From Bradyrhizobium sp. SK17 (GTDB taxonomy: Bacteria > Pseudomonadota > Alphaproteobacteria > Rhizobiales > Xanthobacteraceae), in the NCBI RefSeq assembly GCF_002831585.1, contig NZ_CP025113.1, positions 6,587,001 to 6,651,000 on the forward strand: 64,000 nt of DNA, in the 5' to 3' direction. The position numbers were made by a program, and so were the translations under genes. Shown piece by piece: positions 19,011-27,840 of the stretch. How positions within the stretch are numbered: the first letter of the stretch is position 1; each line of letters begins with the position of its first letter. The notes below the pieces were generated by a model. The model worked only from the letters and a program-made list of their open reading frames with translations, did not search any database and had not been told where the DNA came from.

Positions 19011-19724
19011 TCACGCACGCGGCGTGCCGAACCGCTCGATCACCTCGGCAAGCGGAACGTGACCGACGCAGGCGCCCGACCCCGGGCTGTGCTCGCCCGA
19101 CTCCAGCGCCGTCGCGTAGATCACGGCCGGATCGGCCTCCAATCGTGCGCGAAGCGCGGCCAGTTTCGGCCAGCGATTGCGGTCGGCGACGGCGTGGAAT
19201 TCGAGCCAGCGCGCGACACCGATCAGCAACCCGTCCGCCAATGCCGGGCGGTCACCGAGCAGGAACGGTGCATCCCCGATCAGTTCCTCGAGTCTGTCGT
19301 GCCGCTCGACGACGTTACCCCGCCCCCACTGCCGAAGCGCGGACTGCATCGACGGGTTCGGCGTTTTCATCTCCAGCGCCGCCCACAGCGGTGAGAACGC
19401 CGCGGTGAAGCCGGTGTTCACGAAGGCCATTAGCAGACGCATCCGGTCGGCCTCGGGCGACAACGGCTCAAAGCTGATGCGGCGCTCGGTATCGCGTGCG
19501 GCGAGCCAGCTTGCGATCGCCATGTTCTCGGTGAGCACCCCGCCCTGGTCCGTGACCAAGGCCGGCGTCTCATGCCGCGGATTGATCCGCGCGTAGGAGG
19601 GGTCGCGCATTTCGCCGAGCATGTCGACGCGGCAAAGGCGATAGGGCTTGCGCAGCCATTCGAGGGCTGCAACGAGCCCCATGGAGCTTCCGAGCGGGAA
19701 GCCATAGATAAGGATAGGTTCCAT
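19011..19724 (-). CDS. Glutathione S-transferase family protein
   Basis: 237 residues from the ATG at 19724 (GGAG upstream). The N-terminal thioredoxin-like domain is recognisable from ILIYGFPLGSSMGLVAALEW and the glutathione-binding blocks RINPRHETPALVTDQG and LTENMAIASWLA, which provide the cis-Pro and the Glu-Asn pair. The C-terminal helical domain includes FLLGDRPALADGLLIGVARW, the N-capping motif of GSTs. It probably conjugates or reduces electrophiles in the cytoplasm. It diverges from an HxlR-type regulator 108 nt away, which is the likely controller. Confidence 0.9.
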   Translation of the reverse strand: MEPILIYGFPLGSSMGLVAALEWLRKPYRLCRVDMLGEMRDPSYARINPRHETPALVTDQGGVLTENMAIASWLAARDTERRISFEPLSPEADRMRLLMAFVNTGFTAAFSPLWAALEMKTPNPSMQSALRQWGRGNVVERHDRLEELIGDAPFLLGDRPALADGLLIGVARWLEFHAVADRNRWPKLAALRARLEADPAVIYATALESGEHSPGSGACVGHVPLAEVIERFGTPRA

Positions 19725-19832
19725 GATGTGGGTCTCCGGTGAAGTCTGACGATCGCGCTGCGCAGCGGAGCCGGACCCTAGTCGCCACATCCGTGAAGTA
19801 AATTGCGCACCTTTTTGTAACCACGAGCCGCC

Positions 19833-20207
19833 ATGAAATCTCTCGTCTCCCGCTGCCCGATCGAGGAAGTGATGCAGATCCTGAGCGGCCGCTGGCCGAC
19901 GCTGCTGATCTATTATCTGAAACAGGGCACCAAGCGCTTCAGCGACCTGCGCCGCGACAACCCGACCATCTCGCACAAGATGCTCACATTGGAGCTTCGC
20001 AAGCTGGAGGACGCCGGCATTGTCGAGCGCACCGAATTCGAAGGCTATCCGCTGCGCGTCGAGTATCAGCTTGCGCCGGCCGGCCACCGCCTCGTGCCAC
20101 TGATCGACGCGCTCGGCGACTGGTGGGAAGCGACGTCCGATACCGGCGCACAGTCCGGCTCCGCGGATGTCGCGCCGGCCATTACGAATCCCGTCTCGCG
20201 GGATTGA
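19833..20207 (+). CDS. HxlR-family winged-helix regulator
   Basis: 124 residues. The N-terminal CPIEEVMQILSGRWPTLLIY is the HxlR signature (Cys, then a GRW motif). RFSDLRRDNPTISHKMLTLE is the recognition-helix region and VEYQLAPAGHRLVPLIDALG the wing and C-terminal helix. Members sense aldehydes, quinones or other electrophiles, often through the N-terminal cysteine, here at position 8. It is divergent from the GST gene, suggesting electrophile-responsive control of that enzyme. I could not pick a convincing operator in the 108-nt spacer. Confidence 0.9.
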   Translation: MKSLVSRCPIEEVMQILSGRWPTLLIYYLKQGTKRFSDLRRDNPTISHKMLTLELRKLEDAGIVERTEFEGYPLRVEYQLAPAGHRLVPLIDALGDWWEATSDTGAQSGSADVAPAITNPVSRD

Positions 20208-20321
20208 ACGACACAGAGCGCTGCAAAACTACGCTGGCCTCGGGTCGGCTCCCGAAGTATCAGTTCCATGCGCGGCAATGCGCGGGGAGCCCATCAAGGT
20301 GCCGAAGAGCACAGCCAGAGC

Positions 20322-21305
20322 ATGAGCCGGAACATGCTCAAACAAGCATCCAAGACGGGCAGCGTGACGGCTCCCGCGATCACGCCCTCCACGCCGGCGC
20401 CGGGCGCGCGTGGCTGGCGCGACTACGCGCTGCTGCTGGCGCTGGCCTGCTGCTGGAGTTCGACCTATCCCCTGACCAAGATCGGGCTCGGCTCGATTCC
20501 GCCGGTGACCTTCATCTCGGCGCGCTCGCTGGTCGCCGCCTTCTTTCTGCTCGTGGTGCTCAGGATCCGCGGCATCCGGATCCCGACCGACATCAAGGCC
20601 TGGAAGCTGTTCGCCTTCCAGCAGACCATCAACTCGACGATCCCGTTTCTGGTGATCACCTGGGCGCAGCTCTATGTGCCGGCGTCCAACACCGTGGTGC
20701 TGGCCTCGACGACGCCGATCTTCGCGTTCCTCATCACCTGGGCGATCACGCGGCACGAGCCCGCCTCGCTGCTCAAGTTGCTTGGCGCGATCCTCGGCCT
20801 TGCTGGCACGGTCGCGATCATCGGCCTCGACGCGCTCTCGGGCTTCGGCAAGGAGATCGTGGCCGAGATCGCGATCCTGCTCGCAACTGTCTCGTTCGCC
20901 TGCGCCACGATCTTCGGGTTGCGGCTGTCGGACTACGATCCGATGGTGGTGGCCGCCGGCTCGCTGCTGTTCGGCGGCACCGTGCTGTTGCCGGTCGCCC
21001 TGATCGTCGACCATCCCTGGACACTGCACCCGACGCCGCAGGCGCTGGTCGCCACCGTCGTGATGGGAATCTTCTCCAGCGCGTTCGGCCTGATGCTGTT
21101 CTACATGTGCCTGACGCGGCTCGGCACGCTCACCACGAACGCGCAAGGTTATCTGCGGATTCCGATCGGCGTCGCGTTGTCGGTGATCCTGCTCGGCGAA
21201 TCCGTGCCGTCAAACCTGGCACTGGGGCTCGTGCTGGTCATGTGCGGCGTCGCCGCCATGACGGTGCCGGCCGACGCGGTCAAGCGCTGGCTGCGAAGGC
21301 TCTAG
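20322..21305 (+). CDS. DMT-superfamily (EamA) transporter
   Basis: 327 residues from the ATG at 20322; in-frame ATGs at 20268 and 20334 are also possible and none has a strong ribosome site. Ten membrane spans are arranged as two EamA repeats. The first carries the family pattern LLALACCWSSTYPLTKIGLG and the second YLRIPIGVALSVILLGESVP. EamA proteins export amino acids, metabolites or drugs across the inner membrane. It lies 114 nt after the HxlR gene in the same direction and could belong to its regulon, but that is inference. Confidence 0.85.
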   Translation: MSRNMLKQASKTGSVTAPAITPSTPAPGARGWRDYALLLALACCWSSTYPLTKIGLGSIPPVTFISARSLVAAFFLLVVLRIRGIRIPTDIKAWKLFAFQQTINSTIPFLVITWAQLYVPASNTVVLASTTPIFAFLITWAITRHEPASLLKLLGAILGLAGTVAIIGLDALSGFGKEIVAEIAILLATVSFACATIFGLRLSDYDPMVVAAGSLLFGGTVLLPVALIVDHPWTLHPTPQALVATVVMGIFSSAFGLMLFYMCLTRLGTLTTNAQGYLRIPIGVALSVILLGESVPSNLALGLVLVMCGVAAMTVPADAVKRWLRRL

Positions 21306-21312
21306 TCCAGGC

Positions 21313-22050
21313 TCAGGCCGACAATTGCTTCTCGGCGATCGAGAGCCATTCGGCCTGCGCGTCACGCAGATATTTCGGTGCGCGCCGCATCTGGATCAGA
21401 AGCTCGTTGAACACGATGCGAGCCTCGGCGGTGCGGCCGACCAGTTGCAACAACAGCCCATAGCGGCCCCGCGCCTCGGCGCCGGGAAAATACTGCGACA
21501 CCGCCTGGTATTCTTCCAGCGCCTCGTCGAGCCGACCAAGTTCGGCGAGCGAGCGTGCATAGAGCAGATGGCCCTCGGCGGATTCGAAATCCGGCCAGTG
21601 CGCGCGCAAGGCATCGAGCGTCGCCAGCGCCTCGGCCGGCTGCTTGCGACCGAACTGGGCCTGCGCCTTGGCCAGCGCGTAAGCCGGATCGTCGCCCTGC
21701 GGCAGTTGCAAGACGTGATCGTAGTGGCTCTCCGCCTCCTCGTAACGCCCGATCGCCTGGCACTCCGCGGCCAGCGCCGCACGGTTGGCGATCGTCTCGG
21801 AGGTCGCAAGCTTGTCGGACAATTCGCGATACCGCTTCTCCGGATCGAGCCGGTTGGCGACGCGCTTGCGCGCCTGCGCGGCACCAGGTCCACCCCACCA
21901 TTCCGGGATCAGCTCGACGACGATGTAGGCGAGTGCGCCGATCAGCGGCACCATCAGGATGATGAAGGCCCAGGGCTGCAAGCGCCCGGTGCGCGAGGCG
22001 TGATAGATCAGGGTGATGTCGAGCAGCAAAATGACCAATGCGACGGGCAT
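21313..22050 (-). CDS. Membrane-anchored tetratricopeptide-repeat protein
   Basis: 245 residues from the ATG at 22050 (GGAA 5 nt upstream). Two N-terminal membrane spans (about 1-17 and 27-48) resemble the PLD-nuclease N-terminal anchor. About four helix-turn-helix TPR units follow, recognisable from IGRYEEAESHYDHVLQLP, KQPAEALATLDALRAHWPDF, LGRLDEALEEYQAVSQYFPG and VGRTAEARIVFNELLIQM. Such proteins scaffold envelope complexes; no partner is evident here. The stop codon is 7 nt from that of the convergent DMT transporter. Confidence 0.8.
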   Translation of the reverse strand: MPVALVILLLDITLIYHASRTGRLQPWAFIILMVPLIGALAYIVVELIPEWWGGPGAAQARKRVANRLDPEKRYRELSDKLATSETIANRAALAAECQAIGRYEEAESHYDHVLQLPQGDDPAYALAKAQAQFGRKQPAEALATLDALRAHWPDFESAEGHLLYARSLAELGRLDEALEEYQAVSQYFPGAEARGRYGLLLQLVGRTAEARIVFNELLIQMRRAPKYLRDAQAEWLSIAEKQLSA

Positions 22051-22239
22051 GCGAATTCCAGCGAACCAGACCAATCATCCAAGTCGCTTCCGTCATAGCG
22101 TGCCCAACACGCGGCAACAATCCCCGGTTGCTATCCGGGAGATGCTAGCGTGACGAGATGATGAAACGGAAGCGGCCATCCCTGCGTTGGTGTCTGCCGG
22201 AGCGGACCAGGTTCATGGTCCCCGCGCGTCGCAAAACCG

Positions 22240-23223
22240 CTACTTCTTGTCGTCCGCGAGCAGCGTGCGGTATTTCGTGACGTCGCGGGTCACGAGCTGC
22301 TGCAGCACGTCAGGCGCGAGTTCATCGGCATCGGGCGCGACCGTCGACAGATCGGCGAACCGCTTCTTCACCGCTTCGCTCGCGACGGCGGCACGCGCGG
22401 CGGTATTGAGCCTGGCGATGATGTCGGGCGGCGTGCCCTTCGGCGCGAACAGGCCGTTCCAACCCTGCGCCTCGAACTCGGGCAGTCCGGCCTCGGCCGA
22501 GGTCGGCAGGTCCGGCAATGATGCGAGCCGCACGGTCGAGCCGACCACGACCGCTTTCACCAGCTTGTCGTCGATCGCCTGCGACACCGAGGCGGCGGCA
22601 TCGCAGACGCCGTCGATCTGACTGCCGATCGCATCCGTCAGCGCCAGCGCCGCGCCGCGATAGCCGACCAGTTGCACGTCGATCCCGGCGGCATGCACGA
22701 AGCTCTTGCAGATGAGGTAATTCGACGAGCCGACGCCGGCATGGCCGAGATTGACCTTGCCCGGATTCTTCCTGGCGTAGTCGATGAAGTCCTTGAGGTC
22801 CTTGGCTGGGAAATCCTTGCGCAGCGCCACGATGCCGAACGTCTTCGCTACCACCGCGATCGGCGCGAAGGAGTCCGGCGTGAACGACAGTTTTGGGTAG
22901 ATCGTGTAGGTCGCGGCATTGGTGCCGGCATTGCCGATCGCGATCGTGTAACCGTCCGGTTCGGCCCGCGCGGCACGGGTCAGCGCGGTCGAGCCGCCGG
23001 CACCGCCGACATTCTCGATGATGATGGACTGGCCGAGCGCCGCGCTCATCTGGTCGGCGACCGCGCGCGCGATCACGTCGGAGGTGCCCCCGGCCGTGAA
23101 TGGCACGATCATCGTGATCGGACGCTTCGGGAAGTCCTGCGCGTGTGCTGCCGTCGCAAGCAGCAACGCGGCGGCGGCCGCGAACCACCGTCCGAATTGT
23201 CTATCTTGACGCGCCTTCTTCAC
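22240..23223 (-). CDS. Tripartite tricarboxylate transporter-type solute-binding protein (TctC/Bug family)
   Basis: 327 residues with a Sec signal peptide (residues 1-28, ATAAHA) and the Bug-family start DFPKRPITMIVPFTAGGTSD, plus IIENVGGAGGSTALTRAARA, which lines the carboxylate pocket. It binds small carboxylates or amides in the periplasm. No tctA or tctB membrane gene is nearby, so it is an orphan receptor, as is common in this family. The start codon is GTG, and it lies within a dispersed repeat (23206-23259), so the first few residues are repeat-encoded. It follows purQ by 39 nt on the same strand but is functionally unrelated to it. Confidence 0.9.
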   Translation of the reverse strand: MKKARQDRQFGRWFAAAAALLLATAAHAQDFPKRPITMIVPFTAGGTSDVIARAVADQMSAALGQSIIIENVGGAGGSTALTRAARAEPDGYTIAIGNAGTNAATYTIYPKLSFTPDSFAPIAVVAKTFGIVALRKDFPAKDLKDFIDYARKNPGKVNLGHAGVGSSNYLICKSFVHAAGIDVQLVGYRGAALALTDAIGSQIDGVCDAAASVSQAIDDKLVKAVVVGSTVRLASLPDLPTSAEAGLPEFEAQGWNGLFAPKGTPPDIIARLNTAARAAVASEAVKKRFADLSTVAPDADELAPDVLQQLVTRDVTKYRTLLADDKK

Positions 23224-23259
23224 GCGAACCGGTCCTCACTTCGTTCGAAAACGCTATGG
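23206..23259. repeat. Dispersed repeat overlapping the start of the TctC-like gene
   Basis: Contains the blocks TTGACGCG, CTTCACGCGAACCGGT and TCGAAAACGCTATGG that I recognise from a repeat common between Bradyrhizobium genes. It fills the purQ-tctC gap and supplies the GTG start codon of the downstream gene. A degenerate relative lies at 16402-16472. The assignment to a genome-wide family rests on memory. Confidence 0.6.
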
Positions 23260-23262
23260 CGA

Positions 23263-23964
23263 TCACGCCGCCTTCTCGAACTGCTGGACCAGCCCGGCGA
23301 ACAGGCCGCGGCCATCGGTGCAGCCCATGATCTCTTCGACGTGGTTTTCCGGATGCGGCATCATGCCGAGCACGTTGCCGCGCTCGCTGACGATGCCGGC
23401 GATCGAATTCGCCGCGCCGTTGAAGTTGGAGGCTTCATCGACCACGCCGTCGGCCGAGCAATAACGGTAGAGCACCCGCCCCTCGCCCTCGAGCCGCTTC
23501 AGCGTCTCCTCGTCCGCCTCGTAATTGCCCTCGCCATGCGCCACCGGCACGCGGATCACCTGGCCGGCATTGTAGCCACGGGTGAATGGCGTGTCGGAGC
23601 GCTCGACCTTCATATGCACGTCGCGGCAGACGAATTTCAGCCTGGCATTGCGCATCAAGACGCCCGGCAACAGGCCGGACTCGCAGAGGATCTGGAAGCC
23701 GTTGCAGACGCCGAGCACGAGCCCGCCCTTGGCGGCGAAGTCGCGCACCGCGTCCATCACGGGCGCACGCGCCGCGATCGCGCCACAGCGCAGATAGTCG
23801 CCATAGGAGAAGCCGCCCGGCACCACCACGAGGTCGGTGCCTTTCGGCAGCGCGGTCTCCGCGTGCCACACCATTGCGGTCTCGTTGCCGGAGGCGAGCT
23901 TCAGCGCGCGCGCCATGTCGCGTTCGCGGTTGATGCCGGGAAAGACGAGGACGGCTGATTTCAT
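23263..23964 (-). CDS. purQ: Phosphoribosylformylglycinamidine synthase glutaminase subunit PurQ
   Basis: 233 residues from the ATG at 23964. It is a class I glutamine amidotransferase that produces ammonia for PurL in step four of purine synthesis. The N-terminal [18 protein letters not shown] and [20 protein letters not shown] match PurQ. The catalytic Cys is in [20 protein letters not shown], and the His-Glu dyad is near the end ([15 protein letters not shown]). It sits downstream of purC, purS and a small secreted-protein gene on the same strand, only 4 nt after the last. It functions with PurS (24.6 kb) and PurL (13.5 kb). Confidence 0.97.
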   Translation of the reverse strand: MKSAVLVFPGINRERDMARALKLASGNETAMVWHAETALPKGTDLVVVPGGFSYGDYLRCGAIAARAPVMDAVRDFAAKGGLVLGVCNGFQILCESGLLPGVLMRNARLKFVCRDVHMKVERSDTPFTRGYNAGQVIRVPVAHGEGNYEADEETLKRLEGEGRVLYRYCSADGVVDEASNFNGAANSIAGIVSERGNVLGMMPHPENHVEEIMGCTDGRGLFAGLVQQFEKAA

Positions 23965-23968
23965 CGGA

Positions 23969-24553
23969 TCACCTGGTTTTGGGTGCCAGCACGAGCTTAA
24001 CTGCGGCGGCAAATCTTGCGTAATTGTCGTTGCTGGCCTTCTCGTCACGCGCCGAACTGATCAGGCTGGCCGAGCCTTGCCCGCCAAACATCACGCCGCT
24101 GACCTGATACTCGCTGGCGCCGTCGGACGTCACGGTCAGGCGCCGCGCCTTGTACATGCGTGGCCCCGCGCCGCCCTTGTCGCCATCGACGCCAAGCAGC
24201 GTGATCTTCTGTCCGGGCGAGCGCTGCTCGAGCGCCTTGATGATCTGGTTCTGGCTGTCGCGGAACTGGTCCAGCGTCATCTGATTTCCGCCGGTGTAGT
24301 ACCGGTAGCTCACCTTCGAGCCCGCACCACATTGCGGCTGCTCGCAGCGGAACAAATGCGTATCGGCGCGGCGCTCATAGCGCCAGCCGCTGACCGCAAA
24401 CGGCGGCCGCTGCGCGGTCGCGGATGGTGCCGGCGCCGGTGCCGGCGACTGGGCCGCGGCACCGCCAATCCCGGCCACCGTCAGCAAAGCAAGCGAGAGC
24501 GACCGGGCGAAAGTCCGATCGCGGCCAGAAAGCGCAGGAGCGGCTGAAATCAT
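23969..24553 (-). CDS. Secreted protein of unknown function within the pur operon
   Basis: 194 residues. A Sec signal peptide (about 1-35, ending GAAAQ) is followed by a Pro/Ala linker ([13 protein letters not shown]) and a compact domain with two cysteines in [16 protein letters not shown] that may form a disulfide. I do not recognise the domain. It lies tightly between purS (14 nt upstream) and purQ (4 nt downstream), so it is surely co-transcribed with them, yet an exported protein has no obvious role in purine synthesis. The reading frame has the same high-GC third positions as its neighbours, which supports a real gene. Confidence 0.75.
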   Translation of the reverse strand: MISAAPALSGRDRTFARSLSLALLTVAGIGGAAAQSPAPAPAPSATAQRPPFAVSGWRYERRADTHLFRCEQPQCGAGSKVSYRYYTGGNQMTLDQFRDSQNQIIKALEQRSPGQKITLLGVDGDKGGAGPRMYKARRLTVTSDGASEYQVSGVMFGGQGSASLISSARDEKASNDNYARFAAAVKLVLAPKTR

Positions 24554-24567
24554 CTGGCTCGCCCCGG

Positions 24568-24810
24568 TTAGCTCAGGACCTCGACCCGATAGTTCTCGAT
24601 CACGGTGTTCGCCAGCAGCTTGTCGGCGGCGGCCTTCAGTGCCGCCTCCGCCTTGGCCTGGTCGGTCGCGGCGAGCTCGATGTCGAACACCTTGCCCTGG
24701 CGAACGCTGGCGATGCCATCGACGCCGAGCGACTTCAGCGCGCCCTCGATCGCCTTGCCCTGCGGATCGAGGATGCCCGACTTCAATGTGACAGTGACGC
24801 GTGCCTTCAC
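24568..24810 (-). CDS. purS: Phosphoribosylformylglycinamidine synthase subunit PurS
   Basis: 80 residues, the normal PurS size. MKARVTVTLKSGILDPQGKA and the following IEGALKSLGVDGIASVRQGK match the family closely. A PurS dimer bridges PurL and PurQ and helps channel ammonia. Its presence agrees with the short PurL in this window. It lies 15 nt after purC on the same strand. Confidence 0.97.
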   Translation of the reverse strand: MKARVTVTLKSGILDPQGKAIEGALKSLGVDGIASVRQGKVFDIELAATDQAKAEAALKAAADKLLANTVIENYRVEVLS

Positions 24811-24825
24811 GATTGCCCCTTAAAC

Positions 24826-25593
24826 CTAGCTCTTCACCAGCACCGGGCCGCTGCCGGCCGGACGCTCGTTTTCAATCAGAATGCCGAGCCGCTTTGCCAC
24901 TTCGGTGTAGGCTTCAAGCAAGCCCCCCAAATCGCGGCGGAAACGGTCCTTGTCGAGCTTCTCGTTCGACTTGATGTCCCACAGCCGGCAGGAGTCCGGC
25001 GAGATCTCGTCGGCGACGATGATCCGCATCATCTCGTTCTCGAACAGGCGGCCGCATTCCATCTTGAAGTCGACGAGGCGGATGCCGATGCCGAGGAAGA
25101 GCCCGGTCAGGAAGTCGTTGACGCGGATGGCCAGCGCCATGATGTCGTCGATCTCCTGCGGCGTGGCCCAGCCGAAGGCGGTGATGTGCTCTTCCGACAC
25201 CATCGGGTCGTTGAGCTGGTCGTTCTTGTAGTAGAACTCGATGATCGAGCGCGGCAGCTGGGTGCCCTCCTCGATCCCGAGCCGCTGCGACAGCGAGCCG
25301 GCGGCGACGTTCCGCACCACCACCTCGAGCGGCACGATCTCGACCTCGCGAATCAGCTGCTCGCGCATGTTGAGGCGGCGGATGAAGTGGGTCGGCACCC
25401 CGATGTCGTTGAGGTGCTGAAACAGGTACTCCGAAATCCGGTTGTTGAGGACGCCCTTGCCCTCGATCACCTGGTGTTTCTTGGCGTTGAACGCGGTCGC
25501 GTCGTCCTTGAAGTGCTGGATCAGGGTTCCCGGCTCGGGGCCTTCGTAAAGCACCTTGGCCTTGCCTTCATAAATACGGCGTCGACGGCTCAT
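24826..25593 (-). CDS. purC: Phosphoribosylaminoimidazole-succinocarboxamide synthase (SAICAR synthetase)
   Basis: 255 residues from the ATG at 25593, matching the usual rhizobial PurC N-terminus ([20 protein letters not shown]). In-frame ATGs at 25623 and 25716 would extend it and are less likely, although 25593 itself has no strong ribosome site. The enzyme couples CAIR to aspartate with ATP. The ATP-binding [20 protein letters not shown] and the [16 protein letters not shown] segment (here [20 protein letters not shown]) are intact. First gene of purC-purS-(secreted protein)-purQ. Confidence 0.96.
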   Translation of the reverse strand: MSRRRRIYEGKAKVLYEGPEPGTLIQHFKDDATAFNAKKHQVIEGKGVLNNRISEYLFQHLNDIGVPTHFIRRLNMREQLIREVEIVPLEVVVRNVAAGSLSQRLGIEEGTQLPRSIIEFYYKNDQLNDPMVSEEHITAFGWATPQEIDDIMALAIRVNDFLTGLFLGIGIRLVDFKMECGRLFENEMMRIIVADEISPDSCRLWDIKSNEKLDKDRFRRDLGGLLEAYTEVAKRLGILIENERPAGSGPVLVKS

Positions 25594-25941
25594 TGGGATG
25601 TACCGTGTTTTGTTGAAATCCATGAATTTGGGTGCTCCGGATAACTTGGGGTTACGACCCACGACGGAGCTGCCGCGGAGGCCTGGAACCTGACGATCCA
25701 ACTGGAAACAGAACAAGAACCATGCCTGTCGGCAACCTATCCGATTGGCCCATCCAGCACAATCAATACTGCCCCCTGGCGGGCACTTATACCGCCCGAT
25801 CGTGAGGCGCCGATTCTGCCAGTTTTGCCTGCGGCTTAACGGCTCGTTGTCTTGCCGATTCCTCCCTCCTATCTAGGCAGGGACCGGGGCTGCCGCAACG
25901 AGCGGTGGCCCATCATTCAGCAGGGGATTGGAACTTCAGCC
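25594..25941. other. Divergent promoter region between purC and the zeta-subunit gene
   Basis: 348 nt without a supported gene. It must hold promoters for both divergent genes. An in-frame extension of purC (to 25716) is open but lacks family conservation. I see no purine riboswitch, no clear PurR-type box and no convincing terminator. Confidence 0.4.
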
Positions 25942-26265
25942 ATGAGCGAATTCAACAAGCGCCAGGAAGGTTTCGAGAAGAAGTTCGCCCTCGACGAGGA
26001 GCAGAAATTCAAGGCGGAAGCGCGCCGGAACAAGCTGCTTGGCCTGTGGGCCGCCGAGAAGCTCGGCATCACGGGCGACGCCGCCAACGCCTATGCCAAG
26101 GAGGTGGTGGCCGCCGACTTCGAGGAAGCCGGCGATGGCGACGTGCTGAAGAAGGTGCTGGGCGACCTCAATGCCAAGGGCCAGGCCGTCACCGAGCGCG
26201 ACGTCCGCGCCAAGATGGACGAGCTGCTCGCCGTGGCGGCAGCGCAGGTGAAAGCGGGAACCTAA
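25942..26265 (+). CDS. F1FO-ATPase inhibitor zeta subunit (DUF1476)
   Basis: 107 residues from the ATG at 25942. The DUF1476 start NKRQEGFEKKFALDEEQKFK and the following RRNKLLGLWAAEKLG are nearly invariant in alphaproteobacteria. In Paracoccus the homologous zeta subunit inserts its basic N-terminal helix into the F1 catalytic interface and blocks ATP hydrolysis. Its role in rhizobia is less certain. The gene diverges from purC, a common neighbourhood for DUF1476. Its stop codon forms the loop of a perfect 9-bp hairpin (26254-26274). Confidence 0.92.
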   Translation: MSEFNKRQEGFEKKFALDEEQKFKAEARRNKLLGLWAAEKLGITGDAANAYAKEVVAADFEEAGDGDVLKKVLGDLNAKGQAVTERDVRAKMDELLAVAAAQVKAGT

Positions 26266-26274
26266 GGTTCCCGC
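26254..26274. terminator. Hairpin enclosing the stop codon of the zeta-subunit gene
   Basis: GCGGGAACC (26254-26262) and GGTTCCCGC (26266-26274) pair perfectly, and the three loop bases are the TAA stop codon. The convergent gene ends 5 nt further on. No U-tract follows. A shared terminator or 3'-end stabiliser is likely. Confidence 0.55.
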
Positions 26275-26279
26275 GGCAG

Positions 26280-26672
26280 CTATTTCATCGTGATCTGCAT
26301 GCTCATCGAGCCGCTCACGTTGAATCCTTCCTGCTGCTGCTGACCATATTGCCGGCCGAGATTGACGTTGATCGATTCGAGCCGGCAATCCTTCGCGATG
26401 ACTTCCCGCAGCAGATCGCATTCACGCGCCGCCATCTCGTAGACCAGGCGGCGCGCCCGATCGCGCAGCTTTTGCGCCTCTTCGCCGTCGCCGGTCGGCC
26501 CCGCCATGAAGAGGTTGACGTTGCTCTGCACCCGCACCGAGCCCTCCTGGCGCACAAGACCGGTGGATTGCTCGAGGATGATACGCTGGCCCGGCGACTG
26601 GGCGAACGCTGGCGCGGTCAGGAACAGCAGGCTGATGGCCGCTGTGGAGAGGCGCATAGGCGACGACGACAT
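26280..26672 (-). CDS. Small secreted protein of unknown function
   Basis: 130 residues from the ATG at 26672 (AAGGA 7-8 nt upstream). Residues 1-25 form a Sec signal peptide (ISLLFLTAPAFAQ). The mature part has an Arg-rich helix (QKLRDRARRLVYEMAARECD), two cysteines that could form a disulfide (AARECDLL and AKDCRL), and a Gln-rich C-terminal strand region ending GFNVSGSMSMQITMK. No family recognised. It is convergent with the zeta-subunit gene and follows the LysR gene on the same strand. Confidence 0.7.
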   Translation of the reverse strand: MSSSPMRLSTAAISLLFLTAPAFAQSPGQRIILEQSTGLVRQEGSVRVQSNVNLFMAGPTGDGEEAQKLRDRARRLVYEMAARECDLLREVIAKDCRLESINVNLGRQYGQQQQEGFNVSGSMSMQITMK

Positions 26673-26805
26673 GGCGGATCCTTGGCAAATGAGGGAACGC
26701 GACGCGTTCATAGCGACCTTCAATTGCAACAAGCCGAATCTGCCCCGCAAAAGGCCGGCATGCCGCTTCATCCGACGTTAACGGTGACGAAACGCCCTTA
26801 CGTCC

Positions 26806-27726
26806 TCAGCGCTTGCCCGCCGATCTCGCCTTGGTGAAATCGGCGCGGACGATATCGAGCAGACGGCGCGACGCGGCGCTGAGGAAGCCGCCATGCCGCG
26901 TCACCGCGACGACCTCGTGAGTTGCGCTGAGATCACCGACATGGATCGTCGCGATGGTGCCGGCGCGCAATTCCTCCGCCGCATTGCTTTCCGACAATAG
27001 CGCGATGCCAAGCCCGGCCTCGACCAACCGCTTCTGGGCGGTGAGGCTGTCGACCGGCGTCCAGGCGATCTCGCCGAGCCCGTGGGTCAGGAACAGCGCG
27101 AAAACATGCGAGGCCGTGATCTCGCGGCGCCCCGGCACTTCGGGAAACGCGATCCACCGCTCATCCCTGAGTTCGGCGAGCCTGCGGATTCGACGGCCGG
27201 CCAGCTTGTGCTCCGGCGCGCAGACCACCCGAAGCGGCTCGGCGAACAGCAGCTCGCAATCGAGCTCGCGGGAGCGATCGCGGTCATAGCGCAGCCCGAT
27301 CGTCGCCTCGCCGCGCCGGATCAGGTCGCTGACCTCGGCGCTGGTCGCGGTGCGCAAGGTCAGCGCAACATCCGGATACTGGCGGGCGAAGCGCTTCAGC
27401 ACGGTCGAGAGCCGCGCGCCGGCAAGCGTGCCGGTCACCGCCAGCGCCACCGGACCGGAATTGTTGCGCGAGAGCGCGCGCACCGCGTTCTCGGCATCCT
27501 GCGCCGCCGCCACCGCGCGTTCGGCATAAGGCACCATCACCCGGCCGGCATCGCTGAGCCGGGTCTTGCCGGCGATCCGCTCGAACAAGGGCACCCCGAG
27601 TTCCTGCTCGAGCAGCGCGATGCGCCGGGAAATCGCCGGCTGCGAGCGGTGCAGCGCCTTCGCAGCCTGCGAGATCCCGCCGCGCCGGTGCACCACCAGG
27701 AAGGTGTTCAGCGCGTCGCTGTCCAT
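26806..27726 (-). CDS. LysR-family transcriptional regulator
   Basis: 306 residues from the ATG at 27726, which has GAGGA about 6 nt upstream; an in-frame ATG at 27738 is less well placed. The N-terminal winged helix-turn-helix reads GGISQAAKALHRSQPAISRR, followed by the linker helix and a two-lobed inducer domain (from about residue 90). It diverges from a PEP-mutase/isocitrate-lyase family gene 114 nt away, the usual geometry for a LysR regulator and its target. A perfect ACAAATTTGT palindrome lies between them. Confidence 0.92.
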   Translation of the reverse strand: MDSDALNTFLVVHRRGGISQAAKALHRSQPAISRRIALLEQELGVPLFERIAGKTRLSDAGRVMVPYAERAVAAAQDAENAVRALSRNNSGPVALAVTGTLAGARLSTVLKRFARQYPDVALTLRTATSAEVSDLIRRGEATIGLRYDRDRSRELDCELLFAEPLRVVCAPEHKLAGRRIRRLAELRDERWIAFPEVPGRREITASHVFALFLTHGLGEIAWTPVDSLTAQKRLVEAGLGIALLSESNAAEELRAGTIATIHVGDLSATHEVVAVTRHGGFLSAASRRLLDIVRADFTKARSAGKR

Positions 27727-27767
27727 CGTTTTCCTCATGCAAAAAGCTGATGTGATCCAGAGAAATA

Positions 27768-27777
27768 ACAAATTTGT
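27768..27777. promoter_or_regulatory. Palindrome in the LysR / PEP-mutase-family intergenic region
   Basis: ACAAATTTGT is a perfect 10-bp palindrome 42 bp upstream of the LysR start and 63 bp upstream of the target gene. It is A/T-rich against a high-GC background, as is usual for LysR boxes, and is the best operator candidate in this 114-nt spacer. Confidence 0.4.
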
Positions 27778-27840
27778 CTGATGGATGAAACCGCCCTATC
27801 GCTCGCTGCCAGTCGATCCCGGAACAGACAGGAGCTCAAA

